From assembly GCA_947497185.1 (NCBI GenBank), contig CANMFL010000002.1:310001-374000 (forward strand): a stretch of DNA of 64,000 nt. Direction: 5' to 3'. This DNA is from an uncultured Paracoccaceae bacterium. Its GTDB lineage: Bacteria; Pseudomonadota; Alphaproteobacteria; Rhodobacterales; Rhodobacteraceae. Made by a program: the position numbers and the translations under genes. Below, in pieces: positions 55,927 through 64,000 of this stretch; the first letter of the stretch is position 1, and each line of letters starts with the position of its first letter. Below the pieces are notes generated by a model, which saw only the letters and a program-made list of their open reading frames with translations, ran no database searches and was not told the DNA's origin.

Positions 55927-56433
55927 ATGGCCGATATTAAAGATCCAGAAAACACAATCATCATGACACTCAAAGACGGTGATGTGATCATCGAACTTTT
56001 GCCTGATGTGGCACCAAAGCACGTTGAGCGGATGAAAACCCTCGTGCGCAACGGCGACTACGACAACGTAGCATTCCACCGCGTCATCGACGGCTTCATG
56101 GCGCAGACTGGCGACGTGGCCAATGCGAACATGGAAAAAGAGTACAACCCAGGCCGCGCAGGCACAGGCGGGTCTGATATGCCTGATCTGCCAGCAGAAT
56201 TCTCAAAAATCCCACACGCACGCGGGTCCATCGGGGCTGCACGCTCTGCCAACCCGAACTCTGCGAACTCGCAGTTCTTCATCAACTTTAAAGACAATGA
56301 CTTCCTGAACGGTCAATACACTGTCTACGGCCAAGTCATTTCCGGCATGGACCACGTTGACGCGATCGTCAAAGGCGAGCCACCAGCGAACCCTGACCGC
56401 ATGATCAAAGTTGTGGTGGCTGCTGATGCTTAA
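55927..56433 (+). CDS. Cyclophilin-type peptidyl-prolyl isomerase, cytoplasmic
   Basis: A 168-residue cyclophilin without a signal peptide. The core FHRVIDGFMAQTGD and NSANSQFFINFKD motifs are intact. GGGAGAG precedes its ATG. It overlaps a second, exported cyclophilin gene by 8 bp, so the two are cotranscribed and coupled; they share most core positions, pointing to a tandem duplication. Confidence 0.94.
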   Translation: MADIKDPENTIIMTLKDGDVIIELLPDVAPKHVERMKTLVRNGDYDNVAFHRVIDGFMAQTGDVANANMEKEYNPGRAGTGGSDMPDLPAEFSKIPHARGSIGAARSANPNSANSQFFINFKDNDFLNGQYTVYGQVISGMDHVDAIVKGEPPANPDRMIKVVVAADA

Positions 56434-56971
56434 GCTTGCAGCAGTTCTAGCACTCGTCGCGGGTCCAGCCTTTGCGGTTGGTCTTGAGATTGACGTGACA
56501 GGCGAAGCCAATGGCACCATCAAAATCGATCTGTTCGAAGACGTGGCACCAAACCACGTGGCCCAGATCACAGCAATCGCCAACGCAGGTGACTACGACA
56601 ACGTGGTGTTTCACCGCGTGATCGAAGGCTTCATGGCCCAAACCGGTGACGTCGAAAACGGCGTTGTTGGTGGGAACATGTCGCGTGCTGGCACAGGCGG
56701 ATCCGATCTCGGCAATATCAAGGCTGAATTCTCGGACAAACCGTTTGATCGTGGTGTCGTCGGCATGGCGCGCTCGCAGAGCCCTGACTCTGCGAACTCG
56801 CAATTCTTCATCATGTTCGATGCGGGCCACTTCTTGAACGGTCAATACACAGTCGTCGGTGAAGTCACCGAAGGCATGGATGTGGTTGACGCGATCAAGC
56901 GCGGCCAAGGCCAAAGCGGGGCGGTTTCCGGCACACCTGACGTGATGTCAGCAGTGCGCGTTACTGAATAA
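56426..56971 (+). CDS. Cyclophilin-type peptidyl-prolyl isomerase, exported
   Basis: A 181-residue cyclophilin with a signal peptide (MLKLAAVLALVAGPAFA). The core FHRVIEGFMAQTGDVENG and NSQFFIMFDAGHF motifs match those of the preceding gene. The expected role is proline isomerisation in the periplasm. The start ATG 56426 lies within the end of the first gene, the only start giving a signal peptide. Confidence 0.93.
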   Translation: MLKLAAVLALVAGPAFAVGLEIDVTGEANGTIKIDLFEDVAPNHVAQITAIANAGDYDNVVFHRVIEGFMAQTGDVENGVVGGNMSRAGTGGSDLGNIKAEFSDKPFDRGVVGMARSQSPDSANSQFFIMFDAGHFLNGQYTVVGEVTEGMDVVDAIKRGQGQSGAVSGTPDVMSAVRVTE

Positions 56972-56992
56972 GCCCAAGCGGTTAAAATCAAA

Positions 56993-57024
56993 GCAGGCGG
57001 GCAGATGACGGCCCGCCTGTTTTT
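56993..57024 (+). terminator. Rho-independent terminator of the cyclophilin pair
   Basis: CAGGCGGGC (56994-57002) pairs with GCCCGCCTG (57011-57019), followed by five Ts. Confidence 0.9.
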
Positions 57025-57125
57025 GTTTCCGATCTGGAAACACAGCTAATTGTACACAACGGATAGTTGTGCGGTTGCGCTTTGCTGCTAGAGTCACACA
57101 AATTTTGATGTGGTGGCGAGACCGA

Positions 57126-57884
57126 ATGAATCACTCTTCCTTCATGGTATGGCTTCTCGCGGCGACGGCATTGCTCGGATGCGGCGGCGGCGGCGGATCG
57201 TCGCGTGCCACCGAGGTTTTGGATGCAAAACCTGTTGTTCCAGAACCAACGCCCGCGATTCCGCTTCCCACGATCCCGTCAACATCCATCACACTGAGCC
57301 AAATCAACGCGAATGCATCCGGTTTTGCAGCTTTTCTCAACGACATCGACGCAGGCGAAGACCTGAACGAAATCCCGCAACTCGATAGCGTCGCCACATT
57401 GCAAGCTGCGGGCAATGCGACCTACGAGGGCGCGTTTTACGTCTTTAACAATGCGGCCCGCGTCGATGGTTTCGTCGGTAACGCCGCGATTTCAATCGGA
57501 TTTTCGGACCCGCGCAACCCGTCGGTGCTTGGTGGTGCGGACGGATTTATCTACGTGGACGGACCTGAATTGGCGGACGTTGTCGGTTCAACCGACATCA
57601 CCGCCTTGCCTAGCGATACGCCAATTTTCGCAGCCAATGGCAACGTTACATTCTCGAACGGCGAACTCGCAAATACCGCTGGCGTGGCTGCCGCTGCGTT
57701 CAACATGGCGGGCAATCTTAGCGCCGATACTGGCGGTGGGGCGATGCAATCTGTAGATGTTGGGGGCGCGATGGCCGTCTTGTTTGACGGCGACCGCGCC
57801 TTTGGTGCTGGCGGGGATACGTCCGACAGCACCTTTAAATTGGAACAGCCCGAAGCGTTCTTTTTCGGGGTAGCTGACCGTTAG
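57126..57884 (+). CDS. Surface-type lipoprotein, unknown function
   Basis: A 252-residue lipoprotein. The lipobox is ALLGC followed by a poly-Gly spacer. The mature region has a Pro-rich linker and beta-rich repeats (TYEGAFYVFNNAARVDGFVGNAAIS, later GNVTFSNGEL) recalling the barrel of transferrin-binding-protein-like surface lipoproteins; this is a fold-level guess. ATG 57126 is used; ATG 57144 would also give a lipoprotein signal. It overlaps the convergent GNAT gene by 4 bp. Confidence 0.7.
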   Translation: MNHSSFMVWLLAATALLGCGGGGGSSRATEVLDAKPVVPEPTPAIPLPTIPSTSITLSQINANASGFAAFLNDIDAGEDLNEIPQLDSVATLQAAGNATYEGAFYVFNNAARVDGFVGNAAISIGFSDPRNPSVLGGADGFIYVDGPELADVVGSTDITALPSDTPIFAANGNVTFSNGELANTAGVAAAAFNMAGNLSADTGGGAMQSVDVGGAMAVLFDGDRAFGAGGDTSDSTFKLEQPEAFFFGVADR

Positions 57885-58333
57885 GACAAAATGTCCGTGA
57901 CGATCGAACGGGTGCTGTCAGGGCGAAAGCCGACACGTTTCCAAAAGTGCAGCAACGGGTTATCGGCCTCGCCAATTTCCGCATGAAGCGCTTTGACACC
58001 GCCGGCCCGCAACGCGACCGCGATTGCATGCAACGTTTCGGTGCCGATGCCGCGTTTGCGCACAGATGGACGCATGTAAATTTCGGTGATCCACCCGACC
58101 ATACCGCCCGCATCCACGCTCCACGCGAAGGTGACAAGCACGTAACCCAGTGGTGCGCGGGCAGGGCCGATCAACCAGATTGCACCCAGCGGATTTCCCG
58201 CCAGCAATGGCGACGCAACAGCGATCCGGTGCGCGTCATCATACGGAAACCCCTGTTCCGTATGGTGTTTTTCCATCAGCGCAAGGCATAATTCAGCGTT
58301 GGCTTCGCCCGCGAGCGTGACTGAGGCGCTCAT
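57881..58333 (-). CDS. GNAT family N-acetyltransferase
   Basis: A 150-residue acetyltransferase. The acetyl-CoA binding motif is RPSVRKRGIGTETL (about 88-101), followed by the ADNPLLHFWKRVGF signature of motif B. Substrate unknown. Its ATG overlaps the TGA of the nucleoside hydrolase (ATGA), so it is the second gene of that operon. Confidence 0.88.
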   Translation of the reverse strand: MSASVTLAGEANAELCLALMEKHHTEQGFPYDDAHRIAVASPLLAGNPLGAIWLIGPARAPLGYVLVTFAWSVDAGGMVGWITEIYMRPSVRKRGIGTETLHAIAVALRAGGVKALHAEIGEADNPLLHFWKRVGFRPDSTRSIVTDILS

Positions 58334-59268
58334 AATCTGGCCAAACGTGTTGCAAGCAGATCAAAGAAGCCGTCGGCGTCGATGTCTTTCATGAACGTCG
58401 CATTGGGTTCGCGACCCGACACGCCCCACCAATCGGCAACCGTCGCCCCCAGCGTCAACTCTGATTTGGTTTCGATTTCAACGTTGATATGCCGTCCTTG
58501 AAACAGATCGGGCTGGATCAAATAGGCGATCACGGTTGGATCGTGCAGCGGCGCACCTTCGGAGCCATATTTTTCCTTGTCGAACCGTTCGAAAAAGTCG
58601 GTCCACGCGGCGACCATATCCCCGACTTTGGTGCCCATCGCGCGGAATTTATCGACGCGGGCTTTGGTTGTCAGCGCCTTGTGCGTCACATCCAGCGGCA
58701 TGATGGTGATCGGAACGCCTGATTTCATAACAATATCAGCGGCTTCTGGGTCGACGTAAATGTTGAATTCAGCGGCGGGCGTAATGTTGCCCTGCTCAAA
58801 GTATCCACCACCCATCAGCACAATTTCTTGAACCTTTTCAACGATATCCGGTGCGTTCTTAAACGCAGTCCCGATATTCGTGAGCGGCCCAAGCGGGCAT
58901 AGCGTCACTGTGCCTGCAGGCTCTGCGCGGAGCGTTTCAATGATGAAATCCACGCCGTGTTGGTCTTGCAGCGTCATCACCGGATCAGCCATTTCAGGCC
59001 CGTCCAGCCCAGTCGAGCCATGCACATGTTCTGCCGTGATTAATTTGCGCTGCATCGGTGCGTCGCACCCTGCGAAAACTTTAGTCTCAGGAAAACCCGC
59101 TAACTCACAGACAATGCACGCATTTTTCTGGGTCAAGGGCAGGGGCACATTGCCCGCGACGGCCACTACCCCCAACACATCAAGGTCTTCGGGGGACGCA
59201 AGCGCGAGCAGGATAGCAACCGCGTCGTCTTGGCCTGGGTCTGTGTCGATGATGATCTTGCGCGGCAT
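58330..59268 (-). CDS. Nucleoside hydrolase (IUNH family)
   Basis: Splits nucleosides into base and ribose for salvage. The N-terminal DTDPGQDDA (7-15) calcium-binding signature is intact, followed by VMGGGYFEQGNITPAAEFN, and a His near 240 in PLHDPT. The 312-residue length is normal. ATG 59268 follows AAAGGACC; a longer start lacks support. Confidence 0.94.
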   Translation of the reverse strand: MPRKIIIDTDPGQDDAVAILLALASPEDLDVLGVVAVAGNVPLPLTQKNACIVCELAGFPETKVFAGCDAPMQRKLITAEHVHGSTGLDGPEMADPVMTLQDQHGVDFIIETLRAEPAGTVTLCPLGPLTNIGTAFKNAPDIVEKVQEIVLMGGGYFEQGNITPAAEFNIYVDPEAADIVMKSGVPITIMPLDVTHKALTTKARVDKFRAMGTKVGDMVAAWTDFFERFDKEKYGSEGAPLHDPTVIAYLIQPDLFQGRHINVEIETKSELTLGATVADWWGVSGREPNATFMKDIDADGFFDLLATRLARL

Positions 59269-59562
59269 CGGAGGGTCCTTTTGGTTTCGCGCCACTGTGT
59301 CTGTTTGGGCAAATGGGGGCAAGGGCTAGCGGTGAAAATTGGCGCAGGTCGAAGGCAGTTTTGCGCCGATGCTCGGCCGCTGTGCGCCGGAAATCGGGCG
59401 GCTGGCGTATGTCCCTTTTTCCGCTGCACAAAGGGGGCCGTTTTGGCGGCTAAGCGCTGGAAAAGGCCGGAATATTCGGGGCGGCTAGCGGATGATGTTC
59501 GGGGCCGTCAAAAGGGTTTTCGAAAGCAACAGCTTTCTTTTAAACCTAAATGGAGACCTGAA

Positions 59563-59814
59563 ATGACGACTTCAAAAAACATGACAATGACCGCGATTGC
59601 ACTCTTGGTAGTAGCGGGATCAGCTTCGGCACAAGCCACAAGCGTCGATGTGAATGGGGACGGGTTTTACAGCTTGCCAGAAGTGCAGGCCGCCATGCCT
59701 GAAATGACACAGGACGACTTCCTCGTGCTGGACGTGAACGGCGATGGCCTCTTGGATGCCGCAGAAGTAGAAGCTGCGACGCAAGCGGGTCTTTTGACCG
59801 CCCCTGAAGGGTAA
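59563..59814 (+). CDS. Small exported EF-hand protein
   Basis: An 83-residue exported protein with a signal peptide (TMTAIALLVVAGSASA) and two EF-hand loops, DVNGDGFYSLPE (about 28-39) and DVNGDGLLDAAE (about 55-66). Each has the calcium-ligand Asp/Asn and a final Glu, so calcium binding is likely. GGAG lies upstream of the ATG. The 294 bp before it, back to the nucleoside hydrolase start, hold no recognisable gene. Confidence 0.82.
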   Translation: MTTSKNMTMTAIALLVVAGSASAQATSVDVNGDGFYSLPEVQAAMPEMTQDDFLVLDVNGDGLLDAAEVEAATQAGLLTAPEG

Positions 59815-59821
59815 AGAATTA

Positions 59822-59851
59822 CCAGCACGGCAGAGACGTCTGCCGTGCTGG
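59822..59851. terminator. Strong hairpin after the EF-hand gene
   Basis: CCAGCACGGCAG (59822-59833) pairs perfectly with CTGCCGTGCTGG (59840-59851) over a 6-nt loop, with no T run. It lies between convergent genes and probably ends both transcripts. Confidence 0.7.
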
Positions 59852-59885
59852 ACCTTATCTATAGCACCAATATGCTAACGACCTC

Positions 59886-60458
59886 TTAAACGTGAGCGTC
59901 AGGGCCGCGCGACAGGGCTGCAACGCCTGTGCGGGCGACTTCTTGCAGGCCCAAGGGCCGCATCAGATCAGCGAAGGCGTCAATTTTCTCTGGCGTGCCT
60001 GTGATCTCAAACACAAACGATTCCAACGTACTATCAACCACACTTGCGCGGAAGATATCCGCCAGACGAATGGCTTCGATCCGCTGGTCGCCTTTGCCTG
60101 TGACTTTGAGCAGGGCCAGTTCGCGTTCCACAGACGGGCCTTCGACAGTCAAATCATTGACCGAATGCACCGTGATAATCCGGCCAAGCTGCGACTTGAT
60201 CTGCTGGATGATTTGCGGCGTGCCAGAGGTTACAATCGTGATCCGCGACAGGTGGCCTGTGTGGTCGATTTCGGCCACTGTCAGGCTTTCGATGTTGTAG
60301 CCGCGCCCTGCAAACAGGCCGATCACACGCGCCAGAACGCCCGGTTCGTTTTCGACGATCACTGCCAGAGTATGCCGCTCGACCGTATCGCTGAACGGTG
60401 TTTTGAGGTCATAAGCAGAGTGGCTGGAAGCGCCTTTTTTGAGTTTGAGTGGTGACAT
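59886..60458 (-). CDS. ilvN: Acetolactate synthase small subunit
   Basis: Regulatory subunit of acetohydroxyacid synthase that confers valine feedback inhibition. The N-terminal ACT domain is clear (TLAVIVENEPGVLARVIGLFAGRGYNIESL region), followed by a second ACT-like domain. The 190-residue length is in the IlvH/IlvN range with a short N-terminal extension. ATG 60458 follows AAGGGA; a start 57 bp upstream is unsupported. 78 bp after ilvB in the same operon. Confidence 0.95.
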   Translation of the reverse strand: MSPLKLKKGASSHSAYDLKTPFSDTVERHTLAVIVENEPGVLARVIGLFAGRGYNIESLTVAEIDHTGHLSRITIVTSGTPQIIQQIKSQLGRIITVHSVNDLTVEGPSVERELALLKVTGKGDQRIEAIRLADIFRASVVDSTLESFVFEITGTPEKIDAFADLMRPLGLQEVARTGVAALSRGPDAHV

Positions 60459-60536
60459 GGTGATGTCCCTTTTCAGCGTATTTTGTCCTGTGACTTGCGT
60501 GCACAATGCGTGCACAACCCGTGCACTGCGATTTCG

Positions 60537-62288
<1,752 letters not shown>

Positions 62289-62328
62289 ATCATTCGCGTC
62301 CTTCGCGTCAGAGTTTATCGTATCTCAC

Positions 62329-62355
62329 AAAAAAGCCCCCGAAGTTATCGAGGGC
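62329..62355 (-). terminator. ilvB attenuator terminator
   Basis: On the minus strand GCCCTCGA (62355-62348) pairs with TCGGGGGC (62342-62335) over a 5-nt loop, then six Ts (62334-62329). A competing antiterminator uses GCGCATGGG (minus strand, 62398-62390) with CCCATGCGC (62362-62354), which overlaps the terminator's 5' arm. The two folds exclude each other. Confidence 0.88.
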
Positions 62356-62382
62356 GCATGGGAAGCTGTTATGGCTTTACCG

Positions 62383-62430
62383 TTACCGGCCCATGCGCGT
62401 TATATTCACCACTAGAATGACGATATTCAT
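62383..62430 (-). CDS. ilvB leader peptide (branched-chain rich)
   Basis: A 15-residue peptide, MNIVILVVNITRMGR, with 7 of 15 residues Ile, Val or Leu. AAGGAG lies 6 nt before its ATG. Its last codons and TAA cover the first antiterminator arm. When Ile-, Val- or Leu-tRNA is scarce a stalled ribosome would leave that arm free, the antiterminator would form and ilvBN would be read. Such attenuators before ilvB are known in proteobacteria; this is an unusually clean example. Confidence 0.88.
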   Translation of the reverse strand: MNIVILVVNITRMGR

Positions 62431-62453
62431 CTTAGGCTCCTTCGTGTTTGGCC

Positions 62454-62482
62454 ACCCTATGCAGATGAAAAAGGGGGGTCAA
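62454..62482 (-). promoter_or_regulatory. Promoter of the ilvB leader
   Basis: On the minus strand TTGACC (62482-62477), a 17-bp spacer and TAGGGT (62459-62454) match a sigma-70 promoter. Transcription would start near 62447, about 17 nt before the leader peptide start. Confidence 0.65.
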
Positions 62483-62823
62483 CGCCTGAAGTGGAGAAAA
62501 TGTCGTTTGGGGGCGTTTTTTCGCAACTTTATTTCAGTGAGTGTATTTGGAGGGGTCTGACTAATCCCGCAGCGGTCTTTGTATCGTCAAGCGCAGAGGT
62601 TGGTTTTCGCAGGCAGGGCGGCATGATGATTCGCGCTGCGCACCGCTTAATCTCGCGCCGAATGCCTTTGCTTGCTTGGAAAACAGGCGCGGGGCGGCCC
62701 AAACAACGGTAAACCACCGCGCATGTCTGCTATGATGGCCACAAAGACGCGCTATCATAGCCAGTGACACTTGCCTGTGGTAGCCGCAGATAACCCAGAT
62801 GGAGGCCGCCTCAGCGCGGCGAT
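62483..62823. other. Gene-free region, ilvB / SHOCT protein
   Basis: About 340 bp between divergent transcripts. I see no gene, tRNA or hairpin-plus-T-run. It should contain the promoter of the SHOCT protein gene, which I could not place. Stop-free stretches here are short and lack ribosome sites. Confidence 0.5.
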
Positions 62824-63666
62824 ATGAACATGAACACACTGACGGATTACGGCACCAGCGTCGTGACGGACTTGAGCCAACGGTACGGTGTCAGCCAAGA
62901 CGCTGTGCGCTGCTTGATGGATGCGGTCAGTCGTGGCGGTGGCACCCAAGCCCAATTCAGCCATCCAGAGATTGGGGGCATGGGCCAATGGTCGTCCGGT
63001 GGTATGACGATGGTTGGCGATATGTTCAACACGGGGCTGCAAGCCTTTGTGTCAAACCTGTGCGGCGAAATCTCGAATGCGTATTTCAACGGTCCGTTCT
63101 ACGCGCCGCTGCCAAAGCCGCAGGGATCGTGGCAAGGCCAGGCCCAAGGTGGCCCATCAATGCAGATGTCCGGCGGGTCTTTTGGGTCGTGGTGGCCTGA
63201 TGAGTTGGGATCGCCGTCGTCGTCAGGATCACAGAACAACCTGTCCTATGCGATTTTCCCGAACACCCGCCGCTTGGCTGTGAATTTGAATGGTGCTGTG
63301 ACGGTATATGACACGGGCGATCACATGATCGGCGGCGTTGGTCAGCAGCAATCGGGCGATGCGTCTTGGACGTTCACCAGCCAGTTCGGGACCGTGTATC
63401 TAAACCAACTGCCTGTGGTCACGGGCGCGGGTCAGTCGCAACCTCAAGCACAGCCGGAACCAATCAATGACCCGGTGCCTGATGTGCCTGTGATGAAGCA
63501 AGCCGAGCCTGATTTTACGCCCCAGACCGCGACCGCGTCGCAAGGGATGATCCATGCCGATGACGTGTTTGCAGCACTCGAAAAACTGGGATCGCTGCAC
63601 GAGATGGGCATTCTGAGCAGTGACGAGTTCCAGACCAAAAAGGCAGAGTTGCTGGCGCGGCTTTAA
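62824..63666 (+). CDS. SHOCT-domain protein
   Basis: A 280-residue soluble protein. The N-terminal region (1-45) is helical; residues 50-145 are rich in Gly, Ser, Met and Gln with no clear fold; residues 145-200 form a beta region (NTRRLAVNLNGAVTVYDTGDH); a Pro/Gln linker follows. The C-terminal 30 residues are a SHOCT domain (LHEMGILSSDEFQTKKAELLARL in part), a short helical pair usually found on oligomerising or membrane-linked proteins. Function unknown. Confidence 0.75.
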   Translation: MNMNTLTDYGTSVVTDLSQRYGVSQDAVRCLMDAVSRGGGTQAQFSHPEIGGMGQWSSGGMTMVGDMFNTGLQAFVSNLCGEISNAYFNGPFYAPLPKPQGSWQGQAQGGPSMQMSGGSFGSWWPDELGSPSSSGSQNNLSYAIFPNTRRLAVNLNGAVTVYDTGDHMIGGVGQQQSGDASWTFTSQFGTVYLNQLPVVTGAGQSQPQAQPEPINDPVPDVPVMKQAEPDFTPQTATASQGMIHADDVFAALEKLGSLHEMGILSSDEFQTKKAELLARL

Positions 63667-63774
63667 GCTGTTTGGCTTACGGTTGGGTCATCATTGCAGG
63701 ATGCGCCTGATTGTTTCACTATTCACGGAGCCTGTTCATCTAGGCTGAGTGGTTTGCGGAGACTGAGGCGCGTT

Positions 63775-64000
63775 ATGACCGAAACGATTGTTGATCTCGA
63801 AACGTGGCCGCGTGCTGCACAGTTTCAATGGTTCCGCAGCTATGACCGCCCGCATTACGCCACCACGTCGCGGCTGGATGTTACGCATCTGCTAGCAAGA
63901 CGCGATGCGGCGGAGATCAATGTCTACCGCGCCAGCTTGTTCGCGATATCCAAGGGGCTTCATGCGGTGCCGGAATTGCTGATGCGGTTTCGCGGCGATA
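63775..64000 (+). CDS. CAT-like acetyltransferase (5' end only)
   Basis: The first 75 residues of a chloramphenicol acetyltransferase-like protein, cut by the window end. TIVDLETWPRAAQFQWFRSY followed by RPHYATTSRLDVTHLL matches the CAT N-terminus. The catalytic His and trimer contacts lie beyond the window. Chromosomal CAT-like proteins often have other acceptors, so resistance should not be assumed. Confidence 0.8.
   Translation, partial: MTETIVDLETWPRAAQFQWFRSYDRPHYATTSRLDVTHLLARRDAAEINVYRASLFAISKGLHAVPELLMRFRGD

Overview
The window is chromosomal DNA from an alphaproteobacterium of the Rhodobacterales (Roseobacter group). The basis is a complete, syntenic Rhodobacter-type gene transfer agent (GTA) head-tail cluster followed by cysE, the pdhA-pdhB-pdhC operon with a lipoyl domain on E1 beta, a cytochrome b561-YceI fusion, an alpha/beta hydrolase-OsmC fusion, DUF6314 next to bioY, and a standalone Hint-domain protein. 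The genus cannot be fixed from sequence alone. Base composition is moderate to high GC throughout, except one visibly AT-richer gene near 13.2-14.0 kb. I saw no insertion sequence, CRISPR array, integrase or rRNA; one tRNA gene is present.

Layout. 0-4.5 kb: 3'-truncated acnA (minus), a DUF1223 exported protein, and a lipid A-type acyltransferase. 4.5-7.7 kb: an orphan, divergent fliG, then a quorum-sensing locus with a LuxR homologue lacking its DNA-binding domain, a full LuxR regulator and a LuxI-type acyl-homoserine-lactone synthase. 7.9-13.2 kb: purB, DUF6314, bioY, hydrolase-OsmC fusion, ilvA. 13.2-17.1 kb: AT-rich membrane protein, glnB-glnA, Hint protein, tRNA-Leu(TAG). 17.1-24.7 kb: tig, small exported and cytochrome b genes, rpsF-rpsR-rplI, two YceI-type genes. 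24.9-29.8 kb: fabD, fabG, acpP, fabF, mltG. 29.9-31.1 kb: two coupled unknown envelope genes. 31.5-45.6 kb: the GTA cluster (g1 to g15 plus a DUF7742 gene). 45.7-50.4 kb: cysE, pdhC-pdhB-pdhA. 50.6-57.0 kb: an orphan sensor kinase, an ftsB-like gene, a CDF transporter, class I aldolase, pgk and two tandem cyclophilins. 57-64 kb: lipoprotein, nucleoside hydrolase and GNAT, EF-hand protein, ilvB-ilvN with an attenuator, a SHOCT protein and the 5' end of a CAT-like gene.

How the genes work together. Much of the window is core metabolism: TCA entry (pdh, acnA), glycolysis (aldolase, pgk), nitrogen assimilation (glnBA), branched-chain amino acids (ilvA, ilvBN), type II fatty acid synthesis and ribosome/protein folding. 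The accessory interest lies in the lux locus and the GTA. In R. capsulatus quorum sensing contributes to GTA activation, but nothing in this sequence proves that the two loci here are linked.

Most notable signals: a one-base frameshift (CCCC run) in the GTA prohead protease; paired stem-loops between GTA capsid and connector genes; a TrlR-like truncated LuxR beside a complete luxRI pair; a full ribosome-mediated attenuator with an Ile/Val/Leu leader peptide before ilvB; and several perfect inverted repeats in promoters (acnA, luxI, fabD, aldolase). Coordinates and translations were read by eye. No homology search was run, so family names rest on recognised motifs and synteny.
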